Below, one piece after another: positions 1 through 5,696 of a stretch of DNA of 5,696 bases; the first letter of the stretch is position 1; every line of letters begins with the position of its first letter. The stretch covers positions 1 through 5,696 of the forward strand of contig JAHENW010000151.1 of assembly GCA_018610025.1 (NCBI GenBank), given 5' to 3'. The translations under genes were made by a program, and so were the position numbers. The notes under the pieces are model-generated. The model ran no database searches. It saw only the letters and a list, made by a program, of their open reading frames with translations, and was not told the DNA's origin. Origin of the DNA: Thermoplasmatota archaeon. GTDB taxonomy: Archaea; Thermoplasmatota; Thermoplasmata; Halarchaeoplasmatales; Halarchaeoplasmataceae.

Positions 1-95
1 AAGGCCACCCCGCTCACTCCTTCAACGACCATCAGCGGTCCTGAGACCTCGGTGACGTTCTGATATTCTGTTTCCTTTGAAACATCGTCCGCCAT
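1..95 (-). CDS. atpB: A-type ATP synthase subunit B, N-terminal fragment (runs off the window)
   Basis: Non-catalytic B subunit, which alternates with subunit A in the A3B3 head of the archaeal ATP synthase. Only the first 31 codons are in the window. ATG lies at 93-95 on the minus strand, 2 nt after the atpA stop (98-100), with GGAGGA 6 nt upstream. The peptide starts MADDVSKETEYQN and continues with TEVSGPLMVVEGVSGVA. This fits the opening of the B-subunit beta-barrel domain, where a T-E-I/V-S-G-P-L pattern followed by V-E-G-V-x-G-V-A is typical. A short acidic leader of about 8 residues precedes the conserved part. Position directly after atpA agrees with the usual A-B-D order. Nucleotide-binding and C-terminal helical domains lie outside the window, so integrity cannot be judged. 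Confidence 0.9.
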   Translation of the reverse strand, partial: MADDVSKETEYQNVTEVSGPLMVVEGVSGVA

Positions 96-97
96 AT

Positions 98-3000
98 TCA
101 TTCCTCCATCAAGTCTTCGAACTCTTCATTCATATTCATCTCTATCTCGTCGTACTTGTCTTCCCAATCGTCCGCCGGCACGGTAGACATCCTGCTCAGC
201 TTCTCAATCGTATCCATCTCCTGCAGTGAATCCACTGTCACTCCTTTCTCCACGGCTTCCTCTCCTTTATCATAGTACTCCATCATTATCTGCAGCATCC
301 TGAACTGCTTCTCCGGTGAACAGTAGGTATCTACATCGTGGAAGGCGTTCTGCTGAAGGAAGTCCTCTCTTATTATCCTGGCGGCCTGCAGGGCGAACTG
401 GTCCGAGGGGGGCAGTGCGTCTGGTCCGACCAGTTGAACGATCTCTTGGAGTTCGTCCTCCTTCTCCAGCAGTCTCATGGTCTCCCTTCTCAGATCGTAC
501 CACTTCTCGTTGACGTTGTCCTCCCACCAGCCCCTGACCTGGTCCAGGTACAGGGAGTAGGAAGTGAGCCAGTTGATGGCCGGGAAGTGCCTCTTGTTCT
601 TCAGTTCCGTGTCCAAAGCCCAGAATACCTGCACTATCCGCAGGGTGTTCTGTGTAACGGGTTCAGAGAAGTCACCACCTGATGGACTGACGGCCCCGAT
701 AACGGAAATAGAGCCCTCCCTTCCACCGTGCAGTTCACAGTGGCCAGCCCTCTCGTAGAAGGCGGCCAGCGATGAAGCCAGGTAGGCGGGATAACCCTCT
801 TCGCCGGGCATCTCTTCCAGCCGACTGGATATCTCTCTCAGTGCCTCGGCCCACCTGGATGTGGAATCGGCCATAAGGGCTACGTTGTATCCCATGTCTC
901 TGTAGAACTCGGCCAGGGTGATACCCGAGTAAACGGAAGCCTCTCTGGCCGCCACAGGCATGTTACTCGTATTCGCGATGAGTATAGTCCGCTTCATCAG
1001 CGGTTTTCCCGTCCTGGGATCCTCCAGTTCCGGGAAATCACGGAGCACTTCGGTCATCTCGTTGCCTCTCTCACCACACCCTACGTACACAACGATATCG
1101 GCGTCACTCCACTTCGCAAGCTGCTGCTGGATCACCGTATTATGGAGAACCATCGGAGCGTTTCCTCCGATAAAATTGTGTGTATCCGGTACAGTTAGGT
1201 CATAGACATCTTTTGACTCCTGCTTCACTTCCATAGACTCTACAGGGTCTGGTAGGAAATGACCCAGGTGGTTCTCAGCGATTTTGATCAGCTCTTTGTC
1301 ACCGGTTAATGATGAAAAATTCCGGAAAACAGGCATACTCATCCTTTCTTCCTGGGTGGTATAATTCGCTATCTTTATACCTTCTTCCTTGAACCTCTCT
1401 CTTTTTATACCACTGCTTTCAAACTTCTCCTTCACCAGCTCTGGTGACACCTCTATCGAATCCACGCCCCTGAATCGTTTGATATCCTTCCCTATATATT
1501 CCTTGATATCCTCATACTTCCGATGGTCGGTCGACGTATTCATGTAAAACGTTTCAACTTCATCTCCTGAGATCCTGATCCTGTAACTTTTATTCACACT
1601 TGTGTCCCTCGAACTGAACCGGGGTGCGACACCGATCCTGGTGAGGGCATATGTTAGATCACTCGCCATCTCCCGGCTGGAGGTACTTATCTCAGCTTCG
1701 TATTTATTGAAACTCCCATCAGCAAGGTAATAGCCTCTAAGGAATGCTGCTATGACACTTTCTTTACTTCTAAGGATCTTATCAGGTATATGACACCTCT
1801 TGGATTTGTCCTCATCAGGGAATCCCAAGGATGCGAGAAGGTCTCTCAAGGTCTTGCAATTAGCTTTTACTGAATTCACCGTATTGGCTATCTCTATTTC
1901 TGTTTCCACTTCAAAGAGCTCATCGATAAGGTATTCTACTCTCGAGAGAAGGTTCTCGTCATTGTTGTAAAAATGGACCGAGGCTGGTTTGAGTGATCCA
2001 TCGCCCAGCAGCAATCCAAAAAGCTCTGCAAATTCTTCATCCATCTCTGAAGGGACTTTGATCGGGGTAGACCTCCTCTCACCTTTGATATTCTCTATCG
2101 AGTGATCGATCCCTGCCTCTTCGAAGACCTTACAGGCTAGATCAACCCGGGGACGGTTTCTCCCCAAAGCGTATCCAGTAAGCACATCTTCGCTTACGTC
2201 TAGACTTTCTGCCAATGTTTTTCTATCATCAAATCGGGCTTCAAGCTCTTTTATGGCCTTCACCACTTTATCGGAATCCCCGCCATATACCCTTTTCTCA
2301 GGGAGCAGTTCTTTCACCTCTATCTTCTCATCATCCGTCATATCGTCTAATGTGATGTTTCTCGGGACTAGAAGAGTATCTCCTTCCTGTATATCACCAG
2401 CGGGTTTCTCTACGATATCCATCTCAGGGGTCAAAACGAACAATTTATGGATTGGTGTGAGTTCTACTTCACGACCGGACCTTGTGTTAATGACGATAGT
2501 CGAATCTGTTTTCCCTTTGTAAAGGCATGTTGCCTCTTTCTGTACCACCCTACCGTCATCCATGGAAAGGATCCCAAGGGGGTGGTCCAATTCGATCAAT
2601 TCCTCGTGGTCTTCAACGTTATTTTTCCTTCTCCCCCTCTCTTTATACTCCTCATATATCTCAACGATAGGTCTCTTAGACCCATCAGCAAGAAGTACAG
2701 GCGTATCGCCAGTTACACACTTTCCAGTCCCGAAGCCCCCGGGTATGGCGCCGGTACCGCCTTTTGCCAGCGGGAAGAACGTGTCTAGAACTCTCTGTCC
2801 CGTTACAAGCATCTCGCCTGGAGCCTTTTTATCCTCTATGGGCCTCCCCACCCTTACCGGCCACCTCTGCCTCATGGAGATCTCTTCCGTGCCGTTCTCA
2901 CTCTCCAAAACGGCTATGGTCTCGTCTATGGTGTACTCCCCTTCTGAAACGATCTCTTTTATGGTACCGTAGGTTTCCGGGGGTACCATGACCTTGTGGT

Positions 3001-3484
3001 CAACGACCTCTGTCTCTTCTACGACCCCGAGTATATCACCATGGGAGACCTCGTCTCCCTCCTCGGCAACGGGTTCGAAACCCCACTCTTTCTCTTCATC
3101 CAGGGGAGGAACATCGATCCCTCTAGTGATAAAATCGCCGACATCGTCCTTGATCTCGTAGAGCGGCCTCTGGATACCGTCATAGATCTCTGTGATCAGA
3201 CCGGCCCCCAGTTCTACCGAGGGGGGTTCACCGGTCCTTTTCACCTTCTCTCCCGGCTTTATACCGCCGGTCTCCTCGTATACCTGGATGGTGGCTACAT
3301 CTTCCTCCAACTCGATTATCTCTCCGATCAGACCTTCTTCTCCGACCTCCACCACCTCGTACATCTCCGCCCCTCTGAGGTCCTCGGCCTGTACAACGGG
3401 TCCTGCGACCCTGATGATAGTTCCTTCTTCCATCTCTCCTTCCTTGGAGATCTTTTCAATATCTTCTTCAACTTCTGAAACCAT
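98..3484 (-). CDS. atpA: A-type ATP synthase catalytic subunit A, precursor with internal intein
   Basis: Catalytic subunit of the A1 head, which makes or hydrolyses ATP. The precursor is 1128 aa; removing the intein (residues 256-782) leaves 601 aa, close to the roughly 580-590 usual for the family. Visible order: beta-barrel domain (about 20-90, with [11 protein letters not shown] and GLIGEI); the A-subunit-specific non-homologous bulge (about 110-200); Walker A GGFGTGK at 249-255, completed by Thr783 after splicing; CGERGNEM at 803-810 with the catalytic Glu805; Walker B region [11 protein letters not shown] at 868-878; then the helical C-terminal domain with an acidic tail. ATG at 3482-3484 is favoured because GGAGGA lies 8 nt upstream. 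Met18 (3431-3433) is an alternative, since homologues usually begin near it. One nt separates it from atpF, and atpB follows 2 nt after its stop. P-loop wording GGFGTGKT differs from the more common archaeal GPFGSGKT. Function depends on intein excision. Confidence 0.97.
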   Translation of the reverse strand: MVSEVEEDIEKISKEGEMEEGTIIRVAGPVVQAEDLRGAEMYEVVEVGEEGLIGEIIELEEDVATIQVYEETGGIKPGEKVKRTGEPPSVELGAGLITEIYDGIQRPLYEIKDDVGDFITRGIDVPPLDEEKEWGFEPVAEEGDEVSHGDILGVVEETEVVDHKVMVPPETYGTIKEIVSEGEYTIDETIAVLESENGTEEISMRQRWPVRVGRPIEDKKAPGEMLVTGQRVLDTFFPLAKGGTGAIPGGFGTGKCVTGDTPVLLADGSKRPIVEIYEEYKERGRRKNNVEDHEELIELDHPLGILSMDDGRVVQKEATCLYKGKTDSTIVINTRSGREVELTPIHKLFVLTPEMDIVEKPAGDIQEGDTLLVPRNITLDDMTDDEKIEVKELLPEKRVYGGDSDKVVKAIKELEARFDDRKTLAESLDVSEDVLTGYALGRNRPRVDLACKVFEEAGIDHSIENIKGERRSTPIKVPSEMDEEFAELFGLLLGDGSLKPASVHFYNNDENLLSRVEYLIDELFEVETEIEIANTVNSVKANCKTLRDLLASLGFPDEDKSKRCHIPDKILRSKESVIAAFLRGYYLADGSFNKYEAEISTSSREMASDLTYALTRIGVAPRFSSRDTSVNKSYRIRISGDEVETFYMNTSTDHRKYEDIKEYIGKDIKRFRGVDSIEVSPELVKEKFESSGIKRERFKEEGIKIANYTTQEERMSMPVFRNFSSLTGDKELIKIAENHLGHFLPDPVESMEVKQESKDVYDLTVPDTHNFIGGNAPMVLHNTVIQQQLAKWSDADIVVYVGCGERGNEMTEVLRDFPELEDPRTGKPLMKRTILIANTSNMPVAAREASVYSGITLAEFYRDMGYNVALMADSTSRWAEALREISSRLEEMPGEEGYPAYLASSLAAFYERAGHCELHGGREGSISVIGAVSPSGGDFSEPVTQNTLRIVQVFWALDTELKNKRHFPAINWLTSYSLYLDQVRGWWEDNVNEKWYDLRRETMRLLEKEDELQEIVQLVGPDALPPSDQFALQAARIIREDFLQQNAFHDVDTYCSPEKQFRMLQIMMEYYDKGEEAVEKGVTVDSLQEMDTIEKLSRMSTVPADDWEDKYDEIEMNMNEEFEDLMEE
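102..107 (-). promoter_or_regulatory. Shine-Dalgarno site for atpB
   Basis: GGAGGA on the minus strand, 6 nt before the atpB ATG. It is encoded within the last Met-Glu-Glu codons of atpA, so a ribosome finishing atpA covers the site. This implies translational coupling of the A and B subunits. Confidence 0.8.
1535..2062 (-). other. LAGLIDADG homing endonuclease domain of the AtpA intein
   Basis: Approximate span of AtpA residues 475-650. Motif 1 is [14 protein letters not shown] (485-498) with Asp495, and motif 2 is [13 protein letters not shown] (580-592) with Asp589. Both keep the acidic residue that coordinates the catalytic metal. Spacing of about 94 residues between the Asp residues fits a monomeric double-motif enzyme. 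Supporting stretches are [11 protein letters not shown] (503-513), after motif 1, and a beta-rich segment ending [10 protein letters not shown] (635-644), after motif 2. No frameshift or stop interrupts the domain, so cleavage of intein-less atpA alleles, and thus homing, is plausible. Activity is inferred from motif retention only. Domain edges are estimates. Confidence 0.88.
2108..2224 (-). other. Helix-turn-helix-like insert within the intein
   Basis: AtpA residues 421-459. The segment reads as three short helices: LAESLDV, then [15 protein letters not shown], then [13 protein letters not shown]. This is the spacing of Cro/XRE-type HTH domains, in which a G-R-x-x-P turn is followed by a helix ending in A-x-G-I/V. 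It sits between the last N-terminal splicing block and the first LAGLIDADG motif, inside an inserted block of about 90 residues (379-470). A shorter direct connection is what I remember for the Pyrococcus VMA intein. A DNA-recognition role alongside the endonuclease is the natural reading. This is inferred from pattern only; a plain helical linker is the alternative. Confidence 0.6.
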
Positions 3485-3485
3485 G

Positions 3486-3824
3486 CTAACTTTCCTCCAT
3501 TGAGGTTATATCGATTCCAACAGCTCTTCTAATCTTTCTCTGCAAGGGGTCCTCCTTATCTTCTACTGCCCCCTCTTTATCGGGTACTTCAACTATGACG
3601 GGATAGAGTTCTTTCTCCATCCTTTTTTTCTTTATATGCTCCCGTATATCCTCTGCAGTGGATTCTGAAATTAGTAACACACCGACATCGGGTGATTCCA
3701 ACAATTGATCGAACTTTTTCATGGCTTCGTAATCGTTCTCCGGCGTGAAACCTTCGTCTACACCGGCCAGGGTGAAACCCATGACCATGTCCTTGGTTCC
3801 TATAGCCACCACCTTCTTGTTCAT
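3486..3824 (-). CDS. atpF: A-type ATP synthase subunit F (central stalk)
   Basis: Small central-stalk subunit of 112 aa, slightly longer than the roughly 100-105 aa common in the family. It binds the rotor axle subunit D and contacts the A3B3 head, where it is thought to modulate ATP hydrolysis. Visible features: an alternating beta/alpha Rossmann-like pattern starting [20 protein letters not shown] (3-22), the buried strand VGVLLISE (47-54), a Lys/Arg-rich helix (about 57-70), strand [12 protein letters not shown] (74-85), and the family's C-terminal signature [14 protein letters not shown] (92-105). A short charged insertion around 84-91 (EGAVEDKE) may explain the extra length. ATG at 3822-3824 overlaps the atpC stop as ATGA and has GGAGGA 6 nt upstream. 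Its stop is 1 nt before atpA. Confidence 0.95.
   Translation of the reverse strand: MNKKVVAIGTKDMVMGFTLAGVDEGFTPENDYEAMKKFDQLLESPDVGVLLISESTAEDIREHIKKKRMEKELYPVIVEVPDKEGAVEDKEDPLQRKIRRAVGIDITSMEES
3493..3498 (-). promoter_or_regulatory. Shine-Dalgarno site for atpA, decides the start
   Basis: GGAGGA on the minus strand, 8 nt before the ATG at 3482-3484, within the final Met-Glu-Glu codons of atpF. The rival start Met18 has only AAGGAG ending 2 nt from its ATG, which is too close for normal initiation. This favours the longer protein with its 17-residue acidic leader. Confidence 0.75.
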
Positions 3825-4957
3825 GTATAGTCCTCCAGTATGATCATATCTCTCATCCTATCCGGGCTCGCTCCCTCCTTCAGTCCCCTGAGTATTATCT
3901 TTAGATTCCTGAGCTCGAACTCCTTCCCAACCAGGTACTTGAGTAGCGGCCCTACGCCCAGAACCTGCTCGCTCCATATCTTCGAAGTGAGTCCCAAGAG
4001 CATGACATCCAATTCCTTCTCTATCTCGAAGGGTTCCTTGGAAACCCCCTCCTTACGAAGTTCTGCGTATGAGGTACCTTCTAGTTCAACCAACGCTTCC
4101 TCCATATTCTTGGATTCCAGCATATTCTCCAGCTTCCAGCGCTTCAGTTCCCACCCATCGGGCAGCAGGCAGTCCTTCATCCTCTCGTCCTCTACATCCT
4201 CCCTCAGCCCCCTCATTATGACCTTTAGATTGAAGATATCCGTATACTTCCCGATGAAGTACTTCACCGGAGACCTCTCCTCGGCATGTACCTCCATAAC
4301 CGCCTTCTTCAACTTCTCGAAGGCGAACTTGTCCAGTTCGGTATCAAGCAGGAATGTATCCTCCTCTATATCCATGCCGGCCAGTACGTCGGCAAATTCG
4401 GTCTCTTTAAGAACGGTGGAAAGTTCCTGGATGTTCCTGGCAGAAGCCATGCTTTCGATGGTGTCTTCGTCGACTATCTTCACAGGAAACAGCATCGACT
4501 GGATCTCCTCTTTATCGTACTCACCCCTCTGGGCCTTTACGGCCTTCTTCAACATCTTAACGTCGTATCTGTTCAGCCACGCGTCGACCAACGGCTTAGT
4601 CCTGTCGGGTGATATGTTCCTAGCACGTTTCAGGAATTTCAGGGTACTACTCTCCAAATGTTTCTCCACCTCATCCATATCCTCGGTGGCCTCCTTGGGG
4701 ATATCGTATCCTTCCTCCCTCACTTTTGAAAATACCTCGTTGATGTTCCTGCTCTCCAGCATGGGTGAAACGGTCTCTTCCTTCAAGAATGAGGTGCCGT
4801 GGGCCCTGAACTTGGCGTTTGGAAAAGTGAAGTCGGCTATGGAGAGTAGCACGTTGAAATAGCTCATGAGCAGAACAACGACTACCAGAAGTGCCAAGCC
4901 AACGATGATCAGGACCAAAGTGAGAAGTCCCACCGAGCCTACAAGACCTTCAATCAA
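3821..4957 (-). CDS. atpC: A-type ATP synthase subunit C (AC39 / V-type d family) with N-terminal membrane helix
   Basis: Subunit C caps the c-ring and docks the central axle (D/F) onto it. The protein is 378 aa. Residues 10-33 form one strongly hydrophobic helix, followed by ADFTFPNAKFRAHGTSFL (41-58), the usual entry to the soluble domain. The soluble part shows the threefold internal repeat of the AC39 fold: MLESRNINEVF (66-76), MASARNIQELS (170-180) and MLESKNMEEAL (279-289), each followed by a helix of the NLKxxxRGL type (131-142, 241-251, 350-359). The start is TTG at 4955-4957: GGAGGA lies 7 nt upstream, and the first in-frame ATG (Met31) would delete the membrane helix. The start overlaps no gene; 3 nt separate it from the atpE stop. 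Its own stop overlaps the atpF ATG by 4 nt. An N-terminal helix is, as I recall, seen in Thermococcus-type AtpC but absent from methanosarcinal and V-type d proteins. Confidence 0.93.
   Translation of the reverse strand: MIEGLVGSVGLLTLVLIIVGLALLVVVVLLMSYFNVLLSIADFTFPNAKFRAHGTSFLKEETVSPMLESRNINEVFSKVREEGYDIPKEATEDMDEVEKHLESSTLKFLKRARNISPDRTKPLVDAWLNRYDVKMLKKAVKAQRGEYDKEEIQSMLFPVKIVDEDTIESMASARNIQELSTVLKETEFADVLAGMDIEEDTFLLDTELDKFAFEKLKKAVMEVHAEERSPVKYFIGKYTDIFNLKVIMRGLREDVEDERMKDCLLPDGWELKRWKLENMLESKNMEEALVELEGTSYAELRKEGVSKEPFEIEKELDVMLLGLTSKIWSEQVLGVGPLLKYLVGKEFELRNLKIILRGLKEGASPDRMRDMIILEDYT
3831..3836 (-). promoter_or_regulatory. Shine-Dalgarno site for atpF
   Basis: GGAGGA on the minus strand, 6 nt before the atpF ATG, within codons for the Leu-Glu-Asp near the end of atpC. 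Together with the ATGA stop/start overlap it indicates reinitiation-type coupling between atpC and atpF. Confidence 0.8.
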
Positions 4958-4960
4958 TCT

Positions 4961-5539
4961 TCATTCCTCCGGAAACAGTATGTTCGCTATCTCCTTTCTC
5001 AGTTCTTTCTTCTTCCTTTCAATATTGGCTTCGAACGTCAGGTCGATGGATGAACCCTCTTCCGACCTTGCCTTTATTCCGCCCAGTGAGTCCAGCTCTG
5101 CCTTGACCTCCAGTGAGGGGTCTATCTTCCTGGCCAGTTCTTTTACCTTATCCTTCGAATCTTTATTACACAGTATAGTGATATCACCTTTTAATGTGCT
5201 GTCACACCTACCGATGGCTTTACGGAGGTAGTCCTCGTAATCCGACGGGTCCATGGCCTTAACCCTTTCCATAACCTCGTCGAATACCTTCTCGATCATC
5301 TCCTCTCTGACCTCTAGTTTCTTCTTCCTCTTCTCCAGTTTGGCCTGTGACAGTATGCGGTTCTTGAGGGTCTTGATCTCCCTCTTCTTGTCCTTCCTTA
5401 TCTCGTTGAGCTTCCGCTTCTTCTCCCGCTCTATCTCTTCTCTGATCTCCTGGGCCTTCTCTTCCTCCCGCTCATAGATGGTGTCAGTCTTGTGTTCCAC
5501 GTCTTTCTTTATCCTCTCAATTATCTTATCTAAAGCCAT
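4961..5539 (-). CDS. atpE: A-type ATP synthase subunit E (peripheral stalk)
   Basis: Stator subunit of 192 aa. It pairs with subunit H (expected upstream of the window) to form the peripheral stalk that ties the A3B3 head to membrane subunit I. Residues 1-85 are one long, highly charged Lys/Glu helix with hydrophobic residues at heptad-like spacing, as expected of the coiled-coil shaft. The globular C-terminal part follows: EEMIEKVFDEVMERV (79-93), a strand GDITILCNKDSKD (118-130), then LGGIKARSEEGSSIDLTFEA (152-171). The tail RKEIANILFPEE (181-192) fits the family ending in which a helix closes with A-x-x-L-F. Length is typical. ATG at 5537-5539 has GGAGGA 6 nt upstream and lies 3 nt after the atpK stop. 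Sequence conservation in this family is weak, so the call leans on the C-terminal domain plus its position between K and C. Confidence 0.93.
   Translation of the reverse strand: MALDKIIERIKKDVEHKTDTIYEREEEKAQEIREEIEREKKRKLNEIRKDKKREIKTLKNRILSQAKLEKRKKKLEVREEMIEKVFDEVMERVKAMDPSDYEDYLRKAIGRCDSTLKGDITILCNKDSKDKVKELARKIDPSLEVKAELDSLGGIKARSEEGSSIDLTFEANIERKKKELRKEIANILFPEE
4965..4970 (-). promoter_or_regulatory. Shine-Dalgarno site for atpC, supports a TTG start
   Basis: GGAGGA on the minus strand, 7 nt before TTG at 4955-4957, inside the final Pro-Glu-Glu codons of atpE. No ATG lies at a suitable distance in the atpC frame, so the site decides in favour of TTG and keeps the membrane helix in the product. 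Confidence 0.8.
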
Positions 5540-5542
5540 CTT

Positions 5543-5696
5543 TTATCCTCCCATGAATCCGAAGAAAAATATTATCAGCATCGCTATCAATAAACCAAAA
5601 ATTGCGAAGGTCTCTGACATAACACTGAATATCATACCTCGACCGAAAGTTTCTTCTCTCTTCGAAACAGCTGATATAGCAGAACCCGATGTGATA
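5543..5696 (-). CDS. atpK: A-type ATP synthase subunit K (c-ring proteolipid), C-terminal part only
   Basis: Ion-translocating rotor subunit; a ring of copies carries H+ or Na+ past subunit I. The window holds the last 50 residues, and the N-terminal part lies beyond base 5696. The visible peptide begins ITSGSAISAVSKREETFGRG, which is the end of the first hairpin helix plus the polar cytoplasmic loop. This is followed by the second hairpin helix with SETFAIFGLLIAMLII and a short tail ending FMGG and TAA at 5543-5545. The Glu in SETFAIFG (codon at about 5612-5614) sits where the family has its ion-binding carboxylate. Thr follows it; Na+-type rings often have a hydroxyl residue there, but the helix-1 residues needed to judge ion choice are missing. 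Whether there is one hairpin or several cannot be seen. Confidence 0.92.
   Translation of the reverse strand, partial: ITSGSAISAVSKREETFGRGMIFSVMSETFAIFGLLIAMLIIFFFGFMGG
5546..5551 (-). promoter_or_regulatory. Shine-Dalgarno site for atpE
   Basis: GGAGGA on the minus strand, 6 nt before the atpE ATG. It is made by the last two Gly codons of atpK, directly before its TAA stop. Confidence 0.8.

Larger units (their letters stand above)
1139..2719 (-). mobile_element. Intein in AtpA P-loop (VMA-b site), full-length with LAGLIDADG endonuclease
   Basis: In-frame 527-residue protein-splicing element, AtpA residues 256-782. Cys256 directly follows the Walker A Lys255, and the element ends His781-Asn782 before Thr783, the +1 nucleophile. 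Splicing blocks seen: [14 protein letters not shown] (256-268); B, with TPIHKLF (343-349) holding the T-x-x-H motif; [17 protein letters not shown] (759-774); G, MVLHN (778-782) plus Thr. The N-terminal splicing domain is about 256-373 and the C-terminal one about 749-782. Between them lie an HTH-like insert, a two-motif LAGLIDADG domain and a further region of about 90 residues. Rejoined exteins read GGFGTGK-TVIQQQ, a perfect P-loop, which fixes both boundaries. Thermoplasma and Pyrococcus ATPases carry inteins at this site; from memory the former are mini-inteins under 200 aa and the latter about 380-430 aa, so this one is long. Sampled intein DNA is AT-richer than the exteins. Confidence 0.96.

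Noticed and set aside
1139..2719. Possibility that the AtpA interruption is a group I intron or insertion sequence
   Set aside because: The reading frame is open throughout, both ends carry canonical intein splice residues, and no inverted terminal repeats or target duplication are seen.
2562..2972. Plus-strand frame of 136 codons over the extein/intein boundary
   Set aside because: Spans both conserved extein and intein blocks in antisense; no independent coding signal.
2996..3478. 160-codon open frame on the plus strand
   Set aside because: Antisense to the N-terminal extein of atpA, with no family resemblance and a composition mirroring the Glu/Val-rich sense strand.
3484..3500. Possible internal promoter or terminator between atpF and atpA
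   Set aside because: The junction is 1 nt between coding regions with no T-rich tail or hairpin; only a ribosome-binding site is evident.
3840..4862. 340-codon open frame on the plus strand
   Set aside because: Exactly antisense to atpC. The translation is Ser/Leu/Phe-rich with no recognisable domain, as expected from the complement of an acidic, Lys-rich gene. Shadow frame.
4961..5539. Lys/Glu-rich coiled coil suggesting an SMC-like or structural protein
   Set aside because: Length, C-terminal globular part and position between atpK and atpC fit ATP synthase subunit E.
1..5696. CRISPR arrays, tRNA or rRNA genes
   Set aside because: No repeat-spacer pattern and no cloverleaf or rRNA-like segment found; the window is fully accounted for by coding sequence.

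Overview
This window is one continuous minus-strand segment of an archaeal-type (A1Ao, 'A/V-type') rotary ATP synthase operon. Read 5'->3' on the minus strand, the order is atpK (c-ring proteolipid, 3' part only), atpE, atpC, atpF, atpA and atpB (first 31 codons only). This K-E-C-F-A-B order is the usual euryarchaeal one. It predicts atpH and atpI upstream (beyond base 5696) and atpD after atpB (beyond base 1). Every base belongs to a gene or to a junction of at most 3 nt. Two junctions are overlaps or near-overlaps (ATGA between atpC and atpF; 1 nt between atpF and atpA), so no internal promoter or terminator is expected and I see none.

The host is most likely a euryarchaeote-grade archaeon. 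The evidence is the gene order, an AtpC with an N-terminal membrane helix as I recall from Thermococcus and Thermoplasma-type enzymes, very strong GGAGGA Shine-Dalgarno sites, and an intein at the P-loop site known from Thermoplasma and Pyrococcus. The subunits are acidic but still rich in lysine. I cannot name the lineage; Thermoplasmatota or an uncultivated relative is a guess. A few bacteria carry similar operons and are not formally excluded.

The notable element is a 527-residue intein inside AtpA (bases 1139-2719). It interrupts the Walker A nucleotide-binding loop exactly between its Lys and Thr, so no functional catalytic subunit can exist until the protein splices. All splicing motifs look intact, and both LAGLIDADG motifs keep their metal-binding Asp, so this looks like a full-length, potentially mobile intein. 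It is longer than the VMA inteins I remember at this site. Much of the excess is an inserted block of about 90 residues containing a helix-turn-helix-like segment between the N-terminal splicing domain and the endonuclease. Sampled intein DNA is clearly AT-richer than the surrounding atpA exteins.

How the parts work together: AtpA and AtpB form the A3B3 catalytic head, AtpF and AtpC belong to the central stalk that couples to the c-ring (AtpK), and AtpE is part of the peripheral stator that also involves AtpH and AtpI. A second pattern is that all five gene junctions carry the identical hexamer GGAGGA 6-8 nt before the start codon, always inside the last codons of the upstream gene. This suggests tight translational coupling and uniform, strong initiation.
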